The notes below the pieces were generated by a model. That model made no database searches and was not told the DNA's origin. It was given only the letters and a program-made list of their open reading frames with translations. Source: Bacteroidales bacterium UBA1181 (GTDB lineage: Bacteria; Bacteroidota; Bacteroidia; Bacteroidales; Paludibacteraceae). From it: 34,630 nt of DNA. The position numbers were made by a program, and so were the translations under genes. This document shows positions 23,839 through 32,122 of this stretch, piece after piece (the first letter of the stretch is position 1; every line of letters starts with the position of its first letter). The DNA lies in contig DBYR01000025.1 in assembly GCA_002310215.1 (NCBI GenBank), forward strand, positions 64,831 through 99,460, written 5' to 3'.

Positions 23839-24557
23839 ATTTAGTTGTAGATCAGGGAAACTCGTCCAGCAAGGTGAGCGTTTATGAAGACGATGACTTA
23901 ATCTTCACGGAGAGATATGAGTCGTTGCATCCGGACGTGCTTTTGAAAATCCGGCAGGAGGTTGGTTGGGAAAAATCCATCCTCTCTTCCGTTGTGGAGA
24001 CGGAGGGGGAATTGTTGCAATGGCTGATGGATAATTCCGTGAAATTCATACGGTTGGATGAAAACACCCCGTTGCCTATCGGAAATCTTTATAAAACGCC
24101 CCGCACGTTGGGGAAAGACCGTATAGCGGTGTGTGTGGGGGCTAATTACCTGTACCCTGACAGAAACTTGTTGGTGATAGATGCGGGCACGGCTATCACG
24201 TATGATGTGGTCAATTCGGCAAACAATTATGTGGGGGGCAATATCTCACTCGGAATGGACATGAGGTTCAAGGCGTTGCATGCCTTCACCAGCAAACTGC
24301 CCCTCGTCGCGTCGGAGCATGAGGCTCCTCTGACGGGAGGTGACACCCGTGAGGCTATCTGGTCGGGTGTCGTGAATGGCCTTACTTACGAAATAGACGG
24401 TTTCATAGAGTCGTTCAGTGCCATTTATCCAAAACTTTTAGTGTTTTTAACAGGTGGGAACGCAAAATATTTTGAAAAAAGGATAAAATACTGCAACTTT
24501 GTAGTTCCAAATTTGTTATCACTTGGGTTAAATAGGATTCTAACTTTAGATGATTAA
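23832..24557 (+). CDS. coaX: Type III pantothenate kinase
   Basis: A 241-residue cytoplasmic enzyme that phosphorylates pantothenate, the first step of coenzyme A synthesis. ASKHA-fold signatures are present: VVDQGNSSSKV (phosphate 1), TLGKDRIAVCVGANYL, LLVIDAGTAITYDVVN (phosphate 2, with its aspartate) and VFLTGGNAKYF near the C-terminus. The length fits type III enzymes (240-260). The only start that includes the conserved N-terminus is TTG at 23832: an in-frame TAG lies at 23826-23828 and there is no ATG or GTG between. This TTG and the codons after it lie in the tail of an AATT-rich tandem repeat. The gene overlaps the next one by 8 bases and heads an envelope-biogenesis operon. Confidence 0.92.
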   Translation: MRNLVVDQGNSSSKVSVYEDDDLIFTERYESLHPDVLLKIRQEVGWEKSILSSVVETEGELLQWLMDNSVKFIRLDENTPLPIGNLYKTPRTLGKDRIAVCVGANYLYPDRNLLVIDAGTAITYDVVNSANNYVGGNISLGMDMRFKALHAFTSKLPLVASEHEAPLTGGDTREAIWSGVVNGLTYEIDGFIESFSAIYPKLLVFLTGGNAKYFEKRIKYCNFVVPNLLSLGLNRILTLDD

Positions 24558-25797
24558 GAGAGTCGCATTCATAGGAATAATTACAGCGGGTGTCTGTTTC
24601 AGCACCTCCGCACAAAATAATATAAGTTCACCGTATACCCGTCATGGTTACGGCTCGATAGTTGAGGGTGGCTTTGGACAAAGCACACAGATGGGAGGAT
24701 TGTCGGCCGGTTTGAGGTCCGCCTATTTCACCAATCCCGCCAACCCCGCGTCGTATACGGCGATTGATTCGCTCAACTTCAGGATTGAGGCGGGAGCGAG
24801 CTATTCCATAGACAAGTGCAGTGACCAGTCCGGCTCGTTCAAGAACACGACCGGCAATTTGGAGTACCTGGCGATGCATTTCCCTGTTAAGAAGTGGATG
24901 TCTGTCAGTCTGGGTATACGCCCTTATTCCCTCGTGGGTTACAAGAACTCCCGCCATGTGACGGAGGAGACGAACATGACGCAAGACACATTGCGCACCA
25001 GCTACACCTACGAAGGCGAGGGAGGTATTAACCAACTCTACTTGGGAATGGGTTTCAAACCGTTCACTAATTTGTCCGTCGGAGCGAACCTGATGTATCA
25101 TTTCGGGTCGATAGAGCATAACAGCGCCACGACATTCGATGAGAGCTACATCTATTCTACCCGGCAGACCCAGAAGATCCGAGTGAAGGACTTCTGCGCC
25201 AATGTGGGTGCACAGGGGTCGTTCAAGTTGGGTGGGGAGCGGTTCGCGACCATCGGTGTCACCTATCAGTTTAAGTCTGAGTTGAAATCGGAGGCCGACA
25301 AGACCATCTTCGCATCAGACACTACAGTGTTAAATTATGATAATAAATTCGACACCCCCTCTAGTTTTGGCATAGGATTTGTATATCATTTTAATAGGAA
25401 GGTACTTGCCGGATTTGATTACAAACACACGGGATGGTCCGATATCAGATTCTTCGGCGAGAAACCTTTTGAGGATGTGAGCAGATTCGCATGGGGCGTG
25501 CAATATCAGCCAGACAAGAACGCCCGGAAGTATTATCAGCGGATGTACTATCGTTGCGGATTGAACGTGGGCAAGTCATACTATAAAGTGAATGGGGAGA
25601 GTTTAGGAAAGATGGCGTTGGATGCGGGTTTCGGATTCCCGTTGAAGAAGGGGTTGAATCCGACGGTGATCAATGTGGGATTTGAGTATGGCAAGACTGG
25701 CAATACAGACAATGGGCTCATTAAGGAGCAGTATTTTAAGGGGACGATCAACGTTACGGTCAACGAACGTTGGTTCGCGAAACGGAAATTAGAGTAG
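24550..25797 (+). CDS. Predicted outer-membrane beta-barrel protein
   Basis: A 415-residue protein with a signal peptide (RVAFIGIITAGVCFSTSAQ). The mature N-terminus NNISSPYTRHGYGSIVEGGFGQSTQMGGLSAG, followed by the NPANPASY segment, resembles FadL/PorV-like Bacteroidota barrels in which the N-terminus reports a small hatch. Many beta-strand stretches follow (MSVSLGIRPYSLVGYKNS; NLSVGANLMYHFGSIEH; KVLAGFDYKHTGWSDIRFF), ending GTINVTVNERWFAKRKLE. I do not recognise a named family with certainty. Genes of this type are common between coaX and lptC in Bacteroidales. It starts inside the coaX stop region (ATGATTAA) and is followed after 21 bases by a TPR protein. Confidence 0.65.
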   Translation: MIKRVAFIGIITAGVCFSTSAQNNISSPYTRHGYGSIVEGGFGQSTQMGGLSAGLRSAYFTNPANPASYTAIDSLNFRIEAGASYSIDKCSDQSGSFKNTTGNLEYLAMHFPVKKWMSVSLGIRPYSLVGYKNSRHVTEETNMTQDTLRTSYTYEGEGGINQLYLGMGFKPFTNLSVGANLMYHFGSIEHNSATTFDESYIYSTRQTQKIRVKDFCANVGAQGSFKLGGERFATIGVTYQFKSELKSEADKTIFASDTTVLNYDNKFDTPSSFGIGFVYHFNRKVLAGFDYKHTGWSDIRFFGEKPFEDVSRFAWGVQYQPDKNARKYYQRMYYRCGLNVGKSYYKVNGESLGKMALDAGFGFPLKKGLNPTVINVGFEYGKTGNTDNGLIKEQYFKGTINVTVNERWFAKRKLE

Positions 25798-25818
25798 TAA
25801 ACGATAAATTTTAATGAT

Positions 25819-27183
25819 ATGAAAACGAATTCAATTTTTTTAGGCGTGGCTTTGCTGACCTTACCGGCAATGGCTTTCGCACAAAAAGGTATCAAGGACG
25901 GATCCAAGTATGGACATGGCGAAGATAGTGTTAGGTGTATCTCGAATTTGAGCATGATGACGCAGTACACCAAACAGAAGGATTATGAAAGCGCAGCTCC
26001 TTGCTTCGAAATCGTGTACGCTGAGTGCCCGAAGTGCTCGAAGAACGTCTATATCAATGGAGCGGAGATCCTTGCGAACCAATTGAGCAAGGAGACGGAT
26101 GCCGCTAAAAAGGAAAAGATATTCGACAGATTGATGAAGTTGTACGATGATCGTACCAAGTACTTCGGAAAGGATAAGAAGTTCGATAAATACTATATCC
26201 TTGGCAAGAAGGCGGGTGATTACATCCGTTTTGTGCCAGATAGCAAGAATGACCCGAACAAAGAGGTCGCTTATAACTGGTTGGGCGAGATCATCGACGC
26301 GAAAAAGGAGGCTACTTCCCCTACGGTGTTGCAGCAGCGTTTTTATTTGTCCGCAAATCTGTATCAGGCTAACAGGGATGCTTTCAGGGATAAGTTCCTC
26401 TCCGACTATCTGACGGTCTCTGGCTATATAGGCGAGAAAATGGCTGCCTTGAGCGAGGATGACCCTGATTTGCCGAACTACCAGTCCGCCAAGGCTGATA
26501 TCGACCAGAAGTTCGCCAGCTCGGGTGCTGCGGATTGCAAGACGTTGGACGGTGTGTACGGAAGCAAAATCGAGGCGAACAAGAGCGACAAGGATTTCTT
26601 GAACATGGTGCTCTCCCTCTATGCGTTGGCAGACTGCGAGGAGTCTTCAACCTATTTCAAGGCTGCGGCTTACAAGCATAAAATCGATCCATCCGCTAAT
26701 TCAGCGAGAGGTTTGGCGTCCCAGTCCATCAAGAACAAGGACTACAACAAGGCGCTGACCTATCTGAACGATGCGATCAACTTGGAGACGAAGAACAATG
26801 AGAAGTCAAAGCTGCAGTACATCGTGGCAACCATATACAGGGACATGAAGAACCCTACGGCTGCCCGTACGGCTGCACAGAAAGCCATCTCTTTTGACAG
26901 GACGAACGGTAAAGCTTATATGTTGATCGGAACGTTGTATGCTACATTCAACAACGATATCAGCGACGACGCGGTAATCCGTCAGACCGCTTATTGGGTG
27001 GCTGTGGAGCAATGGGAGAAGGCTAAACAAGCCGATCCTTCCGTTTCCGCTGAGGCTAATAGGATGATTAACAAGTACAAACCGTACTTCCCGGCTGCCG
27101 ACCAGCTCTTCATGAGAAACATCACCAAGGGACAGTCGTTCACAGTGCCTGGTTGGATCAACGAGAAGACAACGGTCAAGTAA
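25819..27183 (+). CDS. Exported tetratricopeptide-repeat protein
   Basis: A 454-residue protein with a signal peptide (FLGVALLTLPAMAFAQ). Helical TPR-like units are visible, for example YTKQKDYESAAPCFEIVYAECP near the N-terminus, NKDYNKALTYLNDAINLETKN and NPTAARTAAQKAISFDRTNGKAYMLIGTLY in the C-terminal half. It is probably a periplasmic scaffold. It lies between a predicted outer-membrane protein and LptC, so a role in envelope assembly is plausible but not shown. A pair of cysteines in ECPKCSK and later CEESS could form a disulfide. The gap to lptC is 17 bases. Confidence 0.7.
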   Translation: MKTNSIFLGVALLTLPAMAFAQKGIKDGSKYGHGEDSVRCISNLSMMTQYTKQKDYESAAPCFEIVYAECPKCSKNVYINGAEILANQLSKETDAAKKEKIFDRLMKLYDDRTKYFGKDKKFDKYYILGKKAGDYIRFVPDSKNDPNKEVAYNWLGEIIDAKKEATSPTVLQQRFYLSANLYQANRDAFRDKFLSDYLTVSGYIGEKMAALSEDDPDLPNYQSAKADIDQKFASSGAADCKTLDGVYGSKIEANKSDKDFLNMVLSLYALADCEESSTYFKAAAYKHKIDPSANSARGLASQSIKNKDYNKALTYLNDAINLETKNNEKSKLQYIVATIYRDMKNPTAARTAAQKAISFDRTNGKAYMLIGTLYATFNNDISDDAVIRQTAYWVAVEQWEKAKQADPSVSAEANRMINKYKPYFPAADQLFMRNITKGQSFTVPGWINEKTTVK

Positions 27184-27200
27184 GATTTTGAGATAAGTCT

Positions 27201-27761
27201 GTGAAACAGAATATTTTCCATACTGGTTTACATATAGCGGCTGCGTCGATCGTGGCTGCTATATGTTTATTATCTTGTACCGAGAAGATGGATGTCGTCC
27301 CTTCCATGGATCGATCCAAACGCCCTTCGCTGCATGCGCTGGACGTGCAGACATTGGTCTCCGACTCGGGTGTGGTGCGCTATCGGGTGAACACGAAGGA
27401 GTGGTTCGTCTACGACAAGGCGGAAGACCCCTATTGGGATTTTCCCGTGGGGCTTCGTTTGGAACGTTTCGACCCTCAGATGAAGGTCGATGCCGAAATT
27501 CAGAGCAGGTATGCGATTTATAAGACAGAGCCTAAACTGTGGGACTTGAGGGATAGTGTGAAGGCGGTCAATCTGGAAGGCGAACAATTCGAGTGTGATC
27601 AGCTCTTCTGGGACGAGAAGGCGGAGCGGGTTTACTCCAACGGTAGGATTAAAATCACCCAAAAGGACAGGGTCATCTATGGAAAGGGTTTCGACTCCAA
27701 CCAGACGTTGACAAAATATACCATAAAAAACCCGGAAGGAATTTTCCCTGTCAAGGAATAA
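27201..27761 (+). CDS. lptC: LPS export ABC transporter periplasmic protein LptC
   Basis: A 186-residue protein with a lipoprotein-like N-terminus (AAICLLSC, Cys 26). The LptC/OstA-type beta-jellyroll pattern follows: GVVRYRVNTKEWFVYD, FDPQMKVDAEIQSRYAIYK, AVNLEGEQFECDQLFWDEKAERVYSNGRIKI. LptC receives lipopolysaccharide from LptBFG and passes it to LptA in the periplasm. Bacteroidota LptC proteins often carry a predicted lipoprotein signal instead of a simple membrane anchor. The start is GTG at 27201, 17 bases after the TPR stop; no ATG precedes the signal sequence. It is the last gene of the coaX operon. Confidence 0.85.
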   Translation: MKQNIFHTGLHIAAASIVAAICLLSCTEKMDVVPSMDRSKRPSLHALDVQTLVSDSGVVRYRVNTKEWFVYDKAEDPYWDFPVGLRLERFDPQMKVDAEIQSRYAIYKTEPKLWDLRDSVKAVNLEGEQFECDQLFWDEKAERVYSNGRIKITQKDRVIYGKGFDSNQTLTKYTIKNPEGIFPVKE

Positions 27762-27775
27762 ATTTCAGAAAAATG

Positions 27776-27806
27776 TTTCACGTTGAACGTATTTTTACTA
27801 ATTTCG
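27776..27806 (+). promoter_or_regulatory. Probable promoter of the ppiD-like gene
   Basis: TTTC at 27776-27779, a 19-base spacer and TAATTTCG at 27799-27806 (TAnnTTCG variant). The ATG is at 27853 after an A-rich leader. Confidence 0.5.
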
Positions 27807-27852
27807 TGCGCTAAAATTTGTAAAAAAATCAAAATAATTAATAATCAAATAA

Positions 27853-29946
27853 ATGGCAACATTAGAGAAAATTAGGAAGCGGGGTAAGATTGTCATGGTT
27901 GTTGTGTTCGTGGCATTGCTCTGTTTCGTCATTGGTGATTTCTTGAGTAACTCAAGTGCGATTTTTAATTCGAACCGAGAGCAGATTGGTGAGGTGTGCG
28001 GAAAGAAGATAAACTCCGCTGAGTTCCAGAGAAGCGTTGAAGCGTATACAAACTTCAACAAGCTTGAGGGCAACAACGTGAGCGAGGCTGAGATCCGTAA
28101 TGAGGCTTGGCAGACATTCGTGATCTCCAATATGCTGGAGGATCAGATGGGCAAGATCGGCATGAGCATCTCCCAAGACGAGTTGGAGTATGCGACGAAG
28201 GTCAATCCGCACAGGGAGTTGTGGAACCTTCAAATTCTCAAGGACGAGAACGGTAATTTCAGCCCACAACGTCTGGATGGTATGCTCCGCGCATTCAAGC
28301 AGTTGGAGGAGGCTCCTGAGGATGAGTCTGTGAATAATGAATACCTCAAGGATGTATACAACGGTTGGTTGTGCGTGGAGAGGAAGTTGGTTAACTCCAT
28401 GGCTTATGAGAAACTTGTCACGTTGACAGCAAGCGCTTCGAGAGCTCCTAAGGCTGAGAAGGACCTCATCGCGAAGTTCGCGGGAGAGCAAGTCGATTTC
28501 GCTTGTGCGTTCAAACCATATTTCATGATGCCTGATTCCGCTTTCGCTGTTTCTGACGAGGAAGGCCGTGCGGAATATGAGAAGATCAAGAACGCTTTCA
28601 AAACGGATAAGTTCCGTTCCATCAAGGCAATCGTGTTCGACGTAAGACCAGGTGAGGCGGATTCTGTTGAGGCGAAGAATAGAACCATAGATAACGAAAA
28701 TGAGTTGAAGAATATCACTGATTTGGAGGAGGTTTATTTGTTGGCTTCTCAGGAAAGTGACCCGAATTTCGTTTCAAGAAACATGTACGTGAGGGATAAC
28801 GATATCGACTACGCCCTCAGGGAGTTCGCCTTCTCGGCGAAGAAGGATTCTGTGATCCCTACGTTCGAGGACGGTCTCTTCTACAAGACCGCTAAGGTGC
28901 TTTCTGATGTTGTTACTCGCCCGGATTCAGTGAAGATTTCCGTAATCTTCTTGGCGAAGGCGAATAAGGAAGATAATCCTAAGAAGAAGGCTGACAGTAT
29001 ATTCGAGGCTATCAAGGCGGGTGCCTCATTCGCTGAGATGGCAGAGAAGTTCTCTATGGACAACTCTCAAAAGAACAAAGGTGAGTTCGGTTGGTTGAAA
29101 GAGGGTATGTTCGGAAGATTCAAGGATTTCGACGAGACCGCTTTCAACGGCAAGGTGGGACAGACTTTCCAATTGTCAGACAAGGATGATCAAATTATCG
29201 TTAAGATCGATTCCATGACCGCTCCTGTCCGCAAGGTGAAGATCGCGGAGGTGGCTATTAGAATCGAGGCTGGTAGCGATACGTATCGTAGATATTACGA
29301 GAAGGCCAGCAAGTACCTCAGCGAGAACACCACATTGGATGAGTTCGTTAACAATGCAGCTTCCCAAGGATTGATCGCTTATGAGTATTCTCCGCTTTTC
29401 GAGAATGATTACCAAATCAGAAACAGCAACATCGAAAATGGTCGTAAGGTGATTAAATGGGCTTTCGAACATGAGGTGGGTGATATCACTTCCCAACCGT
29501 TCGAGTTCACTAACCAATGTGTGATCGCTGCTTTGACGGGCATCGTGGATAAGGGCTTCCTCCCTTACTCATATAGCTATGCGAACGATTACGCTAAGAG
29601 GAAAGTGATGGAGCAGAAGAAGGCTGATGCGACCATCTCGGAGTGGAAGGACAAGGATATTTCCGCTTGCTCGGAGAAAATCGACACCGTTAAGGATGCG
29701 CGTTTCGACATCAACATCCAAGACCCTGCCGTCCTCGCCACTGTCTTCTCTATGAAGGAGGGTGAGACCTCTGACCCGATAAAGGGTGTGAGTGGTGTCT
29801 ACAAGGTGAAGGTTTTGGGCAAGAAGCCTGCTTCGGGCGCTGCGCCAAACAATTACCGTAGAGAACTGGAAATGATGTTCAGACAATCCATGGGTGTCTT
29901 GATCGACAAAACGGACATCGTGGACAATCGTTCCGTATTCTATTGA
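27853..29946 (+). CDS. PpiD/SurA-type membrane-anchored peptidyl-prolyl isomerase
   Basis: A 697-residue periplasmic folding factor with a single N-terminal anchor (residues 14-31, IVMVVVFVALLCFVIGDF). A SurA-N-like helical region follows (GKKINSAEFQRSVEAYTNF; NEAWQTFVISNMLEDQMGKIG), then a parvulin domain at about 358-455 (VKISVIFLAKANKEDN, then FAEMAEKFSMDNSQKNKGEFGWLKEGMF, then FQLSDKDDQIIVKIDSM). The C-terminal 240 residues form a second, divergent helical and parvulin-like part (DPAVLATVFSMKEGETSDPIKGVSGVYKVKVLGK). The order resembles PpiD, which helps newly exported outer-membrane proteins. It is flanked by its own promoter and terminator. In other Bacteroidales a CBS-domain hemolysin-like gene usually sits between lptC and this gene; it is absent here. 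Confidence 0.88.
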   Translation: MATLEKIRKRGKIVMVVVFVALLCFVIGDFLSNSSAIFNSNREQIGEVCGKKINSAEFQRSVEAYTNFNKLEGNNVSEAEIRNEAWQTFVISNMLEDQMGKIGMSISQDELEYATKVNPHRELWNLQILKDENGNFSPQRLDGMLRAFKQLEEAPEDESVNNEYLKDVYNGWLCVERKLVNSMAYEKLVTLTASASRAPKAEKDLIAKFAGEQVDFACAFKPYFMMPDSAFAVSDEEGRAEYEKIKNAFKTDKFRSIKAIVFDVRPGEADSVEAKNRTIDNENELKNITDLEEVYLLASQESDPNFVSRNMYVRDNDIDYALREFAFSAKKDSVIPTFEDGLFYKTAKVLSDVVTRPDSVKISVIFLAKANKEDNPKKKADSIFEAIKAGASFAEMAEKFSMDNSQKNKGEFGWLKEGMFGRFKDFDETAFNGKVGQTFQLSDKDDQIIVKIDSMTAPVRKVKIAEVAIRIEAGSDTYRRYYEKASKYLSENTTLDEFVNNAASQGLIAYEYSPLFENDYQIRNSNIENGRKVIKWAFEHEVGDITSQPFEFTNQCVIAALTGIVDKGFLPYSYSYANDYAKRKVMEQKKADATISEWKDKDISACSEKIDTVKDARFDINIQDPAVLATVFSMKEGETSDPIKGVSGVYKVKVLGKKPASGAAPNNYRRELEMMFRQSMGVLIDKTDIVDNRSVFY

Positions 29947-29965
29947 TTTAAACAGAAACAACATA

Positions 29966-30005
29966 AGGGCGCGAGGGTAACTTGTTTTCTCCTCGCGCTT
30001 TTTTG
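29966..30005 (+). terminator. Intrinsic terminator of the ppiD-like gene
   Basis: An 8-bp GC-rich stem, GCGCGAGG (29969-29976) with CCTCGCGC (29991-29998), is followed by six T residues. Confidence 0.88.
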
Positions 30006-30039
30006 CTTAATCGGATAGCTCCTTAATTATCTTTCTTCG

Positions 30040-31068
30040 GTGGAAAAACAAAGGAAACCATTGCTGGCATTGTCGCTGGACGAACTGAAAAAGATTGTCC
30101 AGGAGATGTCCATGCCTTCTTTTACCGCTAAACAAATCGCGGATTGGCTTTACAAGAAGCGCGTCTCTTCCATAGATGCCATGACGAACCTCTCCGTGGC
30201 GAATCGTTCCAAACTATCGGAATCGTATGAGGTGGGTGCGCATGCGCCTATCCAAGTCTCCACGTCGAAGGATGGCACGAAGAAGTACTTGTTTGAAGTT
30301 GAGGGTAGATTCGTCGAGAGCGTGATGATACCGGACGGGGAACGTTGCACCTTGTGTGTCTCTACCCAGGTGGGTTGTAAGATGGGCTGCCGGTTCTGCG
30401 CGACGGGTAAACAGGGGTTCCATGGACAGTTGTCCGCCGCGGATATACTGAATCAGATACAATCCGTTCCCGAGTCACAGGCGTTGACAAACGTCGTGTT
30501 CATGGGTATGGGTGAACCGTTCGACAATACGGATAATGTGTTGCGCGTGCTTGATATCCTTACGGCGGAATCGGGGTATGCGTGGAGCCCCAAAAGAGTC
30601 ACGGTTTCTACCGTGGGATTAATCCCCGGTATGCTCAGGTTCCTGAAGGAGAGCCAGTGCCATTTGGCGGTCAGTTTGCATAACCCTATCGGAGAAGAAC
30701 GTGGAGAGATGATGCCGGCGCAAAGGGCATTCCCGATAGCGCGCGTCGTCGAGGAAATCAATCGCTTCGATTTCACGGGACAAAGAAGGGTCTCCTTCGA
30801 ATATACATTGTTCGAGGGGGTGAACGACCAGCAACGCCATGTGGATGCGCTTGTTAAACTGTTGGCGGGGCTTGAGTGCAGGGTCAACCTTATCCGTTTC
30901 CATACCGTGCCGGACACACCCTATAAGGGCGCTTCCGAGGAGAGAATGGTGTGGTTTCGTGATCAGCTCAACAAGAAGGGGATCACCGCTACGATCAGGA
31001 AGTCGAGGGGGGAGGATATCCTCGCCGCTTGTGGCTTATTGTCAACCAAACAATTAATGGAAAAATAA
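30040..31068 (+). CDS. rlmN: Dual-specificity 23S rRNA/tRNA adenine-C2 methyltransferase
   Basis: A 342-residue radical-SAM enzyme that methylates C2 of A2503 in 23S rRNA and A37 of some tRNAs. The iron-sulfur cluster motif CxxxCxxC is present in CKMGCRFCATG. Surrounding family motifs are IPDGERCTLCVSTQVGC, NVVFMGMGEPFDN, VTVSTVGLIPGM and HLAVSLHNP. The C-terminal catalytic cysteine is in GEDILAACGLLS, corresponding to Cys355 of the Escherichia enzyme; the second active cysteine pairs with it on the mechanism known for RlmN. The start is GTG at 30040. A weak TATCTTTC box at 30028-30035 would make the message nearly leaderless. It is followed by the DUF4837 gene after one base. Confidence 0.96.
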   Translation: MEKQRKPLLALSLDELKKIVQEMSMPSFTAKQIADWLYKKRVSSIDAMTNLSVANRSKLSESYEVGAHAPIQVSTSKDGTKKYLFEVEGRFVESVMIPDGERCTLCVSTQVGCKMGCRFCATGKQGFHGQLSAADILNQIQSVPESQALTNVVFMGMGEPFDNTDNVLRVLDILTAESGYAWSPKRVTVSTVGLIPGMLRFLKESQCHLAVSLHNPIGEERGEMMPAQRAFPIARVVEEINRFDFTGQRRVSFEYTLFEGVNDQQRHVDALVKLLAGLECRVNLIRFHTVPDTPYKGASEERMVWFRDQLNKKGITATIRKSRGEDILAACGLLSTKQLMEK

Positions 31069-31069
31069 A

Positions 31070-32071
31070 ATGATGAAAAGACTTATAATCGGGACGTTAT
31101 GTGTGTCAACACTCTTTGCCTTGTTCTCTTCATGCACAAGTAAGGACAATGGCTTGTTCACGACTACGGTGGGAGGAAACGCCTACGATGTGATGGTGGT
31201 GGGAGATGCGTACGTTTGGAAAGCTGAGGCGGGACGGTGCTTGTTTGATATCCTGGATGAGGACATGCCTGGGCTTCCTCAGGCTGAGCCTTTGTTCAAT
31301 ATCCTGTTCCTCAACACGTATGATTTCACAGACATCGTGAAACCTATGAGAAACCTTGTGTTTTTCGATGTGGATAGCCTGAAATACACGGAGGGAAAGG
31401 TTAAGTTCTCGAAGGATAGATGGGCCAGGACGCAGGCGATAGTGACGGTGACCGCACCTGACCAAAGCGAGATGATACGTGTACTGAAGGAGAAAAAAAA
31501 GGCAATCGTGGACTTTTTCGTCGACAAGGAGTGCGAGCGTAGTTTGCTCTATTTCGATAGATATGCCAATGCGGAGGGTAAGAAACTTCTGCATGACAAG
31601 TTGGGAATCAATCTTTCCTTGCCTAATTTCATCAACAAAAGCAAGGTGGGGGACCAGTTTGTCTGGATGTCCAATGGTAGTGTGGACGCCAGGTTGGATA
31701 TCCTCGCCTATCGTACGCCTTTCCGGGACGCAAAGGATATGTACCTTGAACGTATTGTGGCCAAAAGGGATTCTCTCACGAAGATTTATATCCCGGGGCC
31801 TTCCGAAGGCTCTTACATGTGCGTGGAGAATGAGGTCATCCCTCCTGTGGAGCGTCATATCCTCTTCAAGGGCAGGAAATGCACCGAAGTGCGTGGCCTT
31901 TGGCGGACGGAGGGTGATTTCATGGGCGGACCGTTTGTGAGCCGCACGTTCGTCGACACGCTTAAGCGGGAGACGGTGACGGTCGAAGCTTTTGTCTATG
32001 CCCCGCAACATAAGAAGAGAAATAAAATCAGACAAGTGGAGGCGGTTCTCCATTCGTTGGAAATTGAATAA
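31070..32071 (+). CDS. DUF4837 family lipoprotein
   Basis: A 333-residue lipoprotein (signal ending ALFSSC, lipidated Cys 22). The sequence just after the signal, GGNAYDVMVVGDAYVWKAEAG, and the central RNLVFFDVDSLKYTEGKVKFSKDRWARTQ match the DUF4837 family, which is confined to Bacteroidota as far as I know and has no established function. The later part has a repeat of the overall fold (SNGSVDARLDILAYRTPF; PPVERHILFKGRKCTEVRGLW). It is placed between rlmN and pdxA, an order I remember from other Bacteroidales. The start ATG at 31070 is one base beyond the rlmN stop, so the two are cotranscribed; the pdxA promoter overlaps its 3' edge. Confidence 0.8.
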   Translation: MMKRLIIGTLCVSTLFALFSSCTSKDNGLFTTTVGGNAYDVMVVGDAYVWKAEAGRCLFDILDEDMPGLPQAEPLFNILFLNTYDFTDIVKPMRNLVFFDVDSLKYTEGKVKFSKDRWARTQAIVTVTAPDQSEMIRVLKEKKKAIVDFFVDKECERSLLYFDRYANAEGKKLLHDKLGINLSLPNFINKSKVGDQFVWMSNGSVDARLDILAYRTPFRDAKDMYLERIVAKRDSLTKIYIPGPSEGSYMCVENEVIPPVERHILFKGRKCTEVRGLWRTEGDFMGGPFVSRTFVDTLKRETVTVEAFVYAPQHKKRNKIRQVEAVLHSLEIE

Positions 32072-32086
32072 TTTTTTTTACTTTTG
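32057..32086 (+). promoter_or_regulatory. Promoter of pdxA
   Basis: TTG at 32057-32059, a 19-base spacer and TACTTTTG at 32079-32086, a full TAnnTTTG match. The -33 part lies in the last codons of the DUF4837 gene; the ATG of pdxA is 36 bases downstream. Confidence 0.75.
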
Positions 32087-32122
32087 TGAAAAAGATAGTA
32101 GATAATTCTGATAGAAAAAGAC

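Noticed and set aside
31130..32053. Minus-strand open frame (307 codons) opposite the DUF4837 gene
   Set aside because: It covers a recognised lipoprotein gene exactly out of phase, is rich in His/Arg as antisense frames are, and has no start context.
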